A DNA stretch of 46,548 bases, taken from Mediterranea sp. (in: CFB group bacteria). GTDB lineage: Bacteria; Bacteroidota; Bacteroidia; Bacteroidales; Bacteroidaceae. Below, one piece after another: positions 32,301-39,907 of this stretch. Positions within the stretch are counted from its first letter, which is position 1. Each line of letters begins with the position of its first letter. The stretch spans positions 1 through 46,548 of the forward strand of contig JAISIZ010000059.1 in the NCBI GenBank assembly GCA_031261785.1, written 5' to 3'. The position numbers and the translations under genes were made by a program. The notes below the pieces were generated by a model. That model saw only the letters and a program-made list of their open reading frames with translations. It had not been told where the DNA came from and searched no databases.

Positions 32301-33044
32301 GAGAAGGGGACGAACGGCGAGCGGGAAATGGCCTACTCGCTCTGGCTCGCCGGCTTCGACGTGAAGGACGTGACCATGACCGACCTCATCAGCGGGCGCG
32401 AGACGCTCGAGGAGGTAAACATGGTGGTGTACTGCGGCGGATTCTCCAACTCCGACGTGCTCGGCTCCGCCAAGGGATGGGCCGGAGCGTTCCTCTTCAA
32501 CCCCAAGGCCAAGGAGGCGCTCGACAAGTTTTACGCCCGGAACGACACCCTGTCGCTGGGTATCTGCAACGGCTGCCAGCTGATGATGGAACTCAATCTC
32601 ATCAATCCCGAGCTGGAGCGGCGAGGACGGATGCTGCACAACGATTCGCGCAAGTTCGAGTCGGCCTTCCTCAGTGTCACCATACCCTCCAACCGCAGCG
32701 TGATGTTCGGCTCGTTGAGCGGCAGCAAGCTGGGCATCTGGGTGGCCCACGGCGAGGGCAAGTTCGCGCTTCCCTATCCCGAAGAGACCTACAACGTGGT
32801 GGCCAAGTACAGTTACGACAGCTACCCGGGCAACCCCAACGGCTCCGACTATTCGGTAGCGGCGCTGGCCAGCGCCGACGGCAGGCACCTGGCCATGATG
32901 CCCCACCTCGAACGGGCCATCTTCCCGTGGCAGAACGCCTACTATCCCACCAACCGGCTACGCGGCGACCAGGTGACTCCCTGGATAGAGGCGTTCGTCA
33001 ACGCCCGACGGTGGATAGAGGAAGCTCCCGGGCGTATCGATTAA
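29331..33044 (+). CDS. purL: Phosphoribosylformylglycinamidine synthase, large single-chain type
   Basis: PurL converts FGAR, glutamine and ATP to FGAM in step four of purine synthesis. The 1237-residue chain combines all three parts. These are an N-terminal PurS-like region, two AIRS-type ATP-binding halves ([61 protein letters not shown]), and a C-terminal glutamine amidotransferase. The amidotransferase nucleophile is C1079 in [10 protein letters not shown], and WVAHGEGKF carries the His. The start was set by the -7 box and by [16 protein letters not shown], the usual Bacteroidota beginning. The next gene, an HTCS, begins immediately after the stop codon. Confidence 0.96.
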   Translation: [1237 protein letters not shown]

Positions 33045-36000
33045 ATGAAATCAAAACCAGAGAAAAACAACGGTATGAGAAAGTGGCTGCTTCTGTTCGT
33101 CCTGTTTCCTTTTGCCCATACCCTGGGGCAAGCCTATCATTACCTCAGTATCGAGGAGGGATTAAGCAATCGCCACGTGTATGGCATCCAGAAAGACAGC
33201 ATCGGCTACATCTGGTTTCTCACGCAAGAGGGCATCGACCGCTTCAACGGCAAGGAGTTCACCCACTACAAGCTGATGGACGGCGATGTGGAACTCTCCC
33301 CCCTGCTCAACCTGCGGTGGCTGCAGATCGACCGCGACCAGACCATGTGGGAGATCGGCGCGAATGGCAGCATCTTCCGCTATGACCCTGTCTACGACCG
33401 CTTCATCCAGGTGTTTCATCCCGCCGGGGAAGGGGAGATGGCGGACCTCCCCACCTCGTACTCCCTGGGATGGGTGGACGACAACCGGCGCATCTGGCTT
33501 TGCGCCCAGAAGGAGATCCTCCTGTACCATACCGACACGGGCAAGCTGACCCGCGTGAAGAGGAGCGTGGACGAGGCCATCAACAACATCGTGCAGATCG
33601 ACAGCACGAGATACCTGGTCGGTACCGACATAGGCATCCACCATGCCCGCCTGGAGGGCAACGTGTTCAAGCTGCTGGACAGCGAGAGGCTGAAGGAAAT
33701 CAAGGCTTCCGTCAACGATTTCTACTTGCAGAGGCGAACGAAGAAACTCTTCATCGCCACCTCGCAACAAGGGGTCATCGTGTACGACATCGCCAACGAC
33801 ACCATCATCCCCTGCTCCCGCTCCTCCCTCGCGGAGATCGGCATGACGCGCATCATACCCTTCGACGAGGATGAGCTGCTGGTAGCCACCGGAGGTCTCG
33901 GCGTGCAACGGATGAACATGGATACCTACGCCATAGAGCCGTATATCGTGAACGACTACAGCAGCTACAACGGCATGAACAGCAACAGCGTGAACGACAT
34001 TTACATGGATGGCGAGGGACGCATCTGGATGGCCAGTTACCATGCGGGAATCACCATGCTCAACAACAAATACCCCACCTACCGATGGATCCGACACTCG
34101 ATAGGCAATAGCCAGTCGCTCGTCAACGACCGGGTGAACGCCGTGCTTGAGGACAGCGACGGAGACCTGTGGATGGGTACCAACAACGGAGTTAGCGTGC
34201 AGGACAGCCGAAACGGGAAATGGCGAGCCTTCCAGAGCCGGGACAACTACACGCAAGGCATACAGGGACACATCTTCATCACCCTCTGCGAAGTCAGCCC
34301 GGGCGTCATCTGGGCCGGAGGATATTCTCCGGACATCTTCGTGATCGACAAGAGGAGCGGCCAGGTCAATTCGTTCGACCCCCTGACCTACACCGAGCGG
34401 AAGGATATCCGCCCCGACAAATACATATATAGTATGTATAAGGACTCGGAAGGATACGTATGGGCGGGAGGCGACTACAACCTCAAGCGCGTCGATCCCC
34501 GCACCCGGCGAATACGCTTCTACGAGGGATTGCGGTCGCTGACGGCCATCCTGGAGCACCGCCCGGGGCAGATGTGGATAAGCAGCGAGGACGGTCTCTA
34601 CCTGCTCGATGTGTCGACGGGGAAAGCCCGGGAGGTGCGACTGCCTACCGAGACGACACACATCAACGCCCTGTACCAGGATCGCGACGGACAGCTCTAC
34701 ATCGCCACCGCGGGATCCGGATTGCTCGTCTACAACCCCGAGGCGGGCACGTTTACCCATTATCACAAGGACAACAGCGCGCTCATCTCCAACAACATCT
34801 ACACCATCTTGTCCGACCAGGACAAACGGATACTGCTGAGCACCGAGAACACCATCGCGTGCTTCTACCCCGAGCAGAAGATGTTTCGCAACTGGACCAA
34901 GGACATGGGCCTGATGACGGGCTACTACAATACCTCGTCGGGCGTGCTGCGACGGAATGGCATGTTCGCTTTCGGCAGCGACAATGGCGTGGTGGAGTTC
35001 GACAAGGAGACCAAGCTCCCCCAGGGCTACCACTCGAAGATGGTGTTGAGCGACTTGCGCGTCTCCTACCGCAACGTCTACCCGGGAGAGGATGGGTCGC
35101 CCCTCAGGCAAGGCATCGACCAGACACGGGAGCTGCGCCTGGCGTCCGACCAGAACACGTTCTCCCTGCAAGTGTCGTCCATCAACTTCGACTATCCGTC
35201 GAACATCCTCTACACCTGGCGGCTGGAAGGGTTCTACGACAACTGGACGCCGCCCGGATACGAGAACCGCATCCGCTACACCAGCCTCTCGTCGGGCAAG
35301 TACACCCTGCGGATACGCGCCATCTCCAACGAAGACAAGCGCGTCGTCCTCGAGGAGCGTGTCGTGCACATCTTCATCGCCACCTCTTTCTGGCTCACGC
35401 CGTGGGCCATGCTGATCTATGCCGCCGCCCTGGCGCTCGTCATCTTCGCCGCCATACGGTATCTCTACCTGCGCAAGCAGCACGACGTGTCCGACGAGAA
35501 GATCCAGTTCTTCGTCAACACCGCCCACGACATACGCACGCCGCTCACCCTCATCAAGGCTCCATTGGAAGAGATACGCGACAAGGAGAGCATCAGCGAG
35601 GGCGGCATGTCCAACCTGAACACCGCCCTGCGCAACGTGCATGCCTTGCTCAGGCTCACCACCAACCTCATCAACTTCGAGCGCACCGACGTCTACTCCT
35701 CCGAGCTGTACCTCTCGGAGCACGAGCTGAAGACGTTCATGGACGATGTCTGCGCGGCCTTCGTGCAATACGCCGGGATCAAGCGCATACACTTCACCCA
35801 TCGGTGCGAGTTCGACTACCTGAGCGTATGGTTCGACAAGGAGAAGATGCAATCCATCTTGCAGAACCTCATCTCCAACGCGCTGAAGTACACCCCCGCC
35901 AACGGCGACGTGGAGGTGCTTGTCACCGCCACCGCCGAATCGTGGGTGCTCGAGGTGAAGGATACCGGCATAGGCATTCCCGCCGCCGAGCAGAAGAAGC

Positions 36001-37109
36001 TCTTCCGCCTGCATTTCCGCGGCTCGAACGCCATCAACTCCAAGGTGACGGGAAGCGGCACGGGACTGATGCTGGTCTGGAAATTGGTGAAGCTGCACAA
36101 GGGGAAGATCGCCCTCACGAGCGTCATCAACCAGGGCACGACGGTGAAGGTGACCTTCCCCTTGGACAAGAAGCTGCTACGCGGCAGCCTGCTCGCCGCG
36201 GCGCCGGCGGCCAAGCGGCTGGTGCCCATCGAGTTCGACGACAGCCTGTCTACCTCGGGCAAGGTGTACGACAACGCCCTTCACGAGCGGGACAGTACCC
36301 GGCGGAAGATACTCGTCGTGGAGGACAACGACGAGCTGCGCGATTACCTCTCGCACACGTTGGCCGAGGAGTACGTCGTGCAGAACTGTTCCAACGGGAA
36401 AGACGCCCTGATCATCGTTCCCGAGTATAACCCCGACCTGGTGATTTCAGACATCATGATGCCCGAGATGAAGGGCGACGAACTTTGCCGGACGCTCAAG
36501 AACGACATCAACACCTCGCACATACCCGTCATACTCCTCACCGCCCTCAACAGCGAGAAGGACATCCTCGCGGGCTTGAACATCGGGGCCGACGAGTATA
36601 TCGTGAAGCCGTTCAACATCGGCATACTGAAAGCTACCGTCACGAGCCTGCTCACCAACCGCGCCCTCTTACGCGGCAAGTACGCCAACCTCGACCTGGG
36701 CGACGACGAGAAAGAGGACGGCCCGAACGCCGGGAACTTCACCCACGACATGGACTGGAAGTTCATCGCCGCCGTGAAGAAGCACGTGGAAGAGAAACTC
36801 GACGACCCCGACATGACCGTCGACACCATCTGCGCGCTCATGAACATGAGCCGTACCAGCTTCTACAACAAGATAAAGGCGCTCACCGACCAAGCCCCGG
36901 CCGACTACATACGCCTCATTCGCCTCAAGCGGGCGGGCGAACTGCTGAAGGAGGGCAAGCACAACGTCACCGAAGTGGCCGAGATGTGCGGATTCAGCGA
37001 CGCCAAGTACTTCCGCGAGGTATTCAAGAAGCACTATAACGTCAGCCCCAGCCAATACGCCAAAGGCGAGACCGGGGCGACAGCGAGGGAGGAGGCCGCC
37101 GGGGAATGA
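33045..37109 (+). CDS. Hybrid two-component system regulator (HTCS)
   Basis: This 1354-residue protein joins sensor, kinase, receiver and DNA-binding domains. A signal or anchor (MRKWLLLFVLFPFAHTLG) is followed by about 680 residues of propeller repeats (GYIWFLTQEGIDRFNG, GRIWMASYHAGITML, GDLWMGTNNGVSV). A Y_Y_Y domain and one membrane helix (about 780-808) come next. The HisKA site is H828 in NTAHDIRTPLTLI; the ATPase boxes are NLISNALKYTPANG, DTGIGIP and GSGTGLML. The receiver phospho-acceptor is D1136 in VISDIMMPEMKG, and the chain ends in an AraC helix-turn-helix (about 1250-1345). All catalytic residues look intact. The start may instead be the Met at 33075. It has no PUL of its own nearby; it touches purL upstream and overlaps chrA downstream. 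Confidence 0.93.
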   Translation: MKSKPEKNNGMRKWLLLFVLFPFAHTLGQAYHYLSIEEGLSNRHVYGIQKDSIGYIWFLTQEGIDRFNGKEFTHYKLMDGDVELSPLLNLRWLQIDRDQTMWEIGANGSIFRYDPVYDRFIQVFHPAGEGEMADLPTSYSLGWVDDNRRIWLCAQKEILLYHTDTGKLTRVKRSVDEAINNIVQIDSTRYLVGTDIGIHHARLEGNVFKLLDSERLKEIKASVNDFYLQRRTKKLFIATSQQGVIVYDIANDTIIPCSRSSLAEIGMTRIIPFDEDELLVATGGLGVQRMNMDTYAIEPYIVNDYSSYNGMNSNSVNDIYMDGEGRIWMASYHAGITMLNNKYPTYRWIRHSIGNSQSLVNDRVNAVLEDSDGDLWMGTNNGVSVQDSRNGKWRAFQSRDNYTQGIQGHIFITLCEVSPGVIWAGGYSPDIFVIDKRSGQVNSFDPLTYTERKDIRPDKYIYSMYKDSEGYVWAGGDYNLKRVDPRTRRIRFYEGLRSLTAILEHRPGQMWISSEDGLYLLDVSTGKAREVRLPTETTHINALYQDRDGQLYIATAGSGLLVYNPEAGTFTHYHKDNSALISNNIYTILSDQDKRILLSTENTIACFYPEQKMFRNWTKDMGLMTGYYNTSSGVLRRNGMFAFGSDNGVVEFDKETKLPQGYHSKMVLSDLRVSYRNVYPGEDGSPLRQGIDQTRELRLASDQNTFSLQVSSINFDYPSNILYTWRLEGFYDNWTPPGYENRIRYTSLSSGKYTLRIRAISNEDKRVVLEERVVHIFIATSFWLTPWAMLIYAAALALVIFAAIRYLYLRKQHDVSDEKIQFFVNTAHDIRTPLTLIKAPLEEIRDKESISEGGMSNLNTALRNVHALLRLTTNLINFERTDVYSSELYLSEHELKTFMDDVCAAFVQYAGIKRIHFTHRCEFDYLSVWFDKEKMQSILQNLISNALKYTPANGDVEVLVTATAESWVLEVKDTGIGIPAAEQKKLFRLHFRGSNAINSKVTGSGTGLMLVWKLVKLHKGKIALTSVINQGTTVKVTFPLDKKLLRGSLLAAAPAAKRLVPIEFDDSLSTSGKVYDNALHERDSTRRKILVVEDNDELRDYLSHTLAEEYVVQNCSNGKDALIIVPEYNPDLVISDIMMPEMKGDELCRTLKNDINTSHIPVILLTALNSEKDILAGLNIGADEYIVKPFNIGILKATVTSLLTNRALLRGKYANLDLGDDEKEDGPNAGNFTHDMDWKFIAAVKKHVEEKLDDPDMTVDTICALMNMSRTSFYNKIKALTDQAPADYIRLIRLKRAGELLKEGKHNVTEVAEMCGFSDAKYFREVFKKHYNVSPSQYAKGETGATAREEAAGE

Positions 37110-37666
37110 GTGTCTACTTCCAGTTGTTCGGCATCTTTTTCAAGATCGGCGCCTTCACCATCGGCGGCGGATACGCCATGGTGCCGCTCATCGAGAACGA
37201 GGTCGTGACGAAGCGCGGGTGGATCGCGCGGGAGGATTTCGTCGACCTGCTTGCCATCGCGCAGTCGGCGCCGGGCATACTGGCCGTCAACATCTCCATC
37301 TTCATCGGCTATAAGCTGCGGGGCATACGGGGCAGCGTGGTCACCGCGCTGGGCACCGTCTTGCCGTCGTTCGTCATCATCCTGGCCATCGCCCTGTTCT
37401 TTCACAACTTCAAGGACAACCCCATCGTGGAGCGCGTATTCAAAGGCATCCGTCCCGCGGTGGTGGCGCTCATCGCCGCCCCGACGTTCAGCATGGCGAA
37501 GTCGGCCAAGATCAACCGTTACAACCTCTGGATTCCCGTCGTCTCCGCATTGCTCATCTGGCTGCTCGGCTTCTCGCCGATCTGGATCATCGTGGCGGCC
37601 GGCGCGGGAGGATTCCTCTGGGGACGGTTCGGGAAAAGGCTGTTCGGGGACGAATCGAAGAATTAG
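37106..37666 (+). CDS. Chromate transporter, first short-chain CHR subunit
   Basis: The 186-residue membrane protein is a half-size CHR-family transporter with the signature FFKIGAFTIGGGYAMVPLIENEVV near the N-terminus, AQSAPGILAVNISIFIGYK, and about six membrane segments. Short-chain CHR proteins work in pairs, usually exporting chromate or a related anion. The start codon overlaps the HTCS stop (ATGA), so translation is coupled to the regulator. A physiological substrate other than chromate is possible. Confidence 0.9.
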   Translation: MSVYFQLFGIFFKIGAFTIGGGYAMVPLIENEVVTKRGWIAREDFVDLLAIAQSAPGILAVNISIFIGYKLRGIRGSVVTALGTVLPSFVIILAIALFFHNFKDNPIVERVFKGIRPAVVALIAAPTFSMAKSAKINRYNLWIPVVSALLIWLLGFSPIWIIVAAGAGGFLWGRFGKRLFGDESKN

Positions 37667-37702
37667 GGGCTGTAATTGTAAATGCGCTAAATAGATCGAA
37701 AT

Positions 37703-38254
37703 ATGCTCTACCTCCACCTCTTCTACACATTCTTCAAGATAGGCCTCTTCGGTTTCGGAGGGGGATACGCCATGCTGTCCATGATTCAGGGCGAGGTGGT
37801 GACGCGGTACGGATGGCTCACTCCGCAGGAGTTTACGGACATTGTGGCCATCAGCCAGATGACGCCCGGCCCTATTGGCATCAATGCCGCCACGTACGTG
37901 GGATTCACCGCCACGGGTAGCGTGTGGGGTTCGGTGGTCTGCACCCTGGCGGTGGTGTTGCCGTCGTTCATCCTGATGCTCACCATCAGCCGTTTCTTCC
38001 TGAAATACCGGAAGCATCCCGTGGTGGAGGCCGTCTTCAGCGGGCTACGTCCCGCCGTGGTGGGGTTGCTGGCCTCGGCGGCTTTGGTGCTGATGACGGC
38101 CGACAACTTCGGCTCTCCCACGCGGGACACGTATTCGTTCGTGGTGAGCGCGATCATTTTCCTGGTCGCTTTCGTCGGCACGCGCAAGTACAAGCTCAAT
38201 CCCATACTGATGATCGTGGCCTGCGGCGTGGCCGGGTTGCTGTTGTACGAATGA
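37703..38254 (+). CDS. Chromate transporter, second short-chain CHR subunit
   Basis: The 183-residue partner has the same fold with FFKIGLFGFGGGYAMLSMIQGEVV and ISQMTPGPIGINAATYVGF, the latter being the more conserved CHR motif. It follows the first subunit by 36 bp. Together they form a split ChrA. Confidence 0.9.
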   Translation: MLYLHLFYTFFKIGLFGFGGGYAMLSMIQGEVVTRYGWLTPQEFTDIVAISQMTPGPIGINAATYVGFTATGSVWGSVVCTLAVVLPSFILMLTISRFFLKYRKHPVVEAVFSGLRPAVVGLLASAALVLMTADNFGSPTRDTYSFVVSAIIFLVAFVGTRKYKLNPILMIVACGVAGLLLYE

Positions 38255-38294
38255 GTTTTCTCCCCGGGATGAGGCTCCGCCGTAGCGGCGATCC

Positions 38295-39809
38295 CTATTC
38301 CTTCACTTTCTTGCTCACCGATTTCGATTCGTTGTGCAGCCGGTCGAGCGCTGTCACCACGTAGCGGCACTTTGTCTTCCCGTTTCCTTCGGGGAGCTTG
38401 TAGAAGGTGTCGTGGGTGATGGCTACGATGTTCGAGGGATTGTCCAGGTCCACGTCCTCTTTGTTGTCGAAGCGGTAGACCACGTATTGGATGGCGCGGT
38501 CCATCTCCGTCTTCGCCTTGGGCGCCGTCCAGAAAAGCACGTCGGCGCCGTCGTCCATCCGCATCTTTTTCATCTTGCGCGGCTTGCCGGGCGCCTTGTC
38601 GTCCATGAAGGGGAAGGTGGGTACGAGGGCCGGGTATCTGTGGTATTCCGTCATCAGGGCGTCGCGGTAGCGTCCCTCGTTCCGCACCACGGCCAGGGCG
38701 TACCATTGGCAGCTCCCGCCGATGGTCTGGAAGGCGCGTTGCAGCGCCATCTTATGGGGCAGCTGGTTGATGGATGGGTTGGCGGGGTCGGCATGTTGGA
38801 CGGTGTTCAGCACGGACTGTCCGATGAAGAGCGGTCGGTTTTCCGAATGGGTGGCCCACCACCTGACCAGCGTCTCGTAGTCGGCGGCTTTGTGTCCTAT
38901 CTCCCAGTATATTTGCGGGATGTTGTAGTCTATCCATCCTTCGCGCGCCCACAGCAGCACGTCGGCGTAGAGGTCGTCGTAGTTTTGCAGCCCGTTGGTG
39001 GCGCTGCCCAGCGGGTCGCTCTTCTGGTTGCGGTAGATGCCGAAAGGGCTTACGCCGAACTTCACCCACGGCTTGATGCCCCGGATGGTGTCGTGCAGCT
39101 TCTTGATGAGCGTGTTGACGTTGCTTCGCCGCCAGTCGCCCTTGTTGGCGAATCCGCCGCCGTACCGGGCGTAGCTGGCGTCGTCGGGGAAGTCAAGCCC
39201 CGGCTTCGGGTAGGGGTAGAAATAGTCGTCGATGTGTATGGCGTCCACGTCGTAGCGCGACACCACGTCGGACACGACCTGGCAGATGTAGTCGCGGCAG
39301 GCGGGCAGCGCCGGGTCGAAGAAGAGCTGGTCGCCATAGACGACAAACCACTCGGGATGCTCACGGTAGACGTGCGACGGCGCCAGCTCGTTCTTGAGCG
39401 AGGTCTTCGCCCGGTAGGGATTGAGCCAGGCGTGGAACTCCATGCCCCGCTTGTGGCACTCCTCGACCATGAACAGCATGGGATCCCACAGCGGCGAGGG
39501 CGCCTGCCCTTGCGTGCCCGTCAGGTAGCGGCTCCAAGGCTCGTATTGCGAGGCGTACAGGGCGTCCGCCTCGGGGCGCACCTGGAAAATGATGGCGTTG
39601 ATGCCCGCTTCCCGCAAGGAGTTGAGCTGGGCAACCAACGTCCGCTTCAATGTCTCTGTGGGGACGCCTCGGAACTGTCCGTTCACGGCCTGGATCCAGG
39701 CGCCGCGAAACTCGCGCTTGGGGTACCTGCTCACCGAGGGCAGCTGTGCCGCCGCTCCCATGGCGAGGCCGAGGAGCAGGAGCAGAATGGTAGATCTCAA
39801 CTTCATCAT
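38295..39809 (-). CDS. GHL10-type glycoside hydrolase-like secreted protein
   Basis: The 504-residue protein has a signal peptide (ending AMGAAAQ) and a barrel typical of the GHL10/DUF187 family: KREFRGAWIQAVNG, LREAGINAIIFQVRPEADALY, GMEFHAWLNPYRA, DVDAIHIDDYFYPYP, and WIDYNIPQIYWEIGHKAADYETLVRWW. The acidic pair IHIDDY is a likely active-site element. A fibronectin-like tail follows (about 415-504, VLFWTAPKAKTEMDRAIQYVVYRF). Relatives act on peptidoglycan or exopolysaccharides; the substrate here is unknown. The start could be the second Met. A -7-like box is about 30 bp upstream. Confidence 0.88.
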   Translation of the reverse strand: MMKLRSTILLLLLGLAMGAAAQLPSVSRYPKREFRGAWIQAVNGQFRGVPTETLKRTLVAQLNSLREAGINAIIFQVRPEADALYASQYEPWSRYLTGTQGQAPSPLWDPMLFMVEECHKRGMEFHAWLNPYRAKTSLKNELAPSHVYREHPEWFVVYGDQLFFDPALPACRDYICQVVSDVVSRYDVDAIHIDDYFYPYPKPGLDFPDDASYARYGGGFANKGDWRRSNVNTLIKKLHDTIRGIKPWVKFGVSPFGIYRNQKSDPLGSATNGLQNYDDLYADVLLWAREGWIDYNIPQIYWEIGHKAADYETLVRWWATHSENRPLFIGQSVLNTVQHADPANPSINQLPHKMALQRAFQTIGGSCQWYALAVVRNEGRYRDALMTEYHRYPALVPTFPFMDDKAPGKPRKMKKMRMDDGADVLFWTAPKAKTEMDRAIQYVVYRFDNKEDVDLDNPSNIVAITHDTFYKLPEGNGKTKCRYVVTALDRLHNESKSVSKKVKE

Positions 39810-39839
39810 CGTACGGGTTATCTTAATATAAATGTGCCG

Positions 39840-39847
39840 CGAAGATA
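39840..39847 (-). promoter_or_regulatory. -7-like box of the GHL10 gene
   Basis: The minus strand reads TATCTTCG, 30 bp upstream of the start; it is divergent from the uvrA promoter. Confidence 0.45.
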
Positions 39848-39870
39848 ATATAAACTCCCAATAAATTGGC

Positions 39871-39878
39871 TAACTTTG
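39871..39878 (+). promoter_or_regulatory. -7 promoter box of uvrA
   Basis: TAACTTTG (TAnnTTTG) lies 29 bp before the ATG at 39908. It rules out the upstream in-frame ATG at 39866. Confidence 0.6.
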
Positions 39879-39907
39879 CCGCCTACAACGAAATAAGGAA
39901 TCATTTT

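Noticed and set aside
29181..32906. Very long open frame antisense to purL
   Set aside because: It is the mirror of a highly conserved gene in GC-rich DNA, has low-complexity His/Val/Gly-rich composition, and no promoter or family motif.
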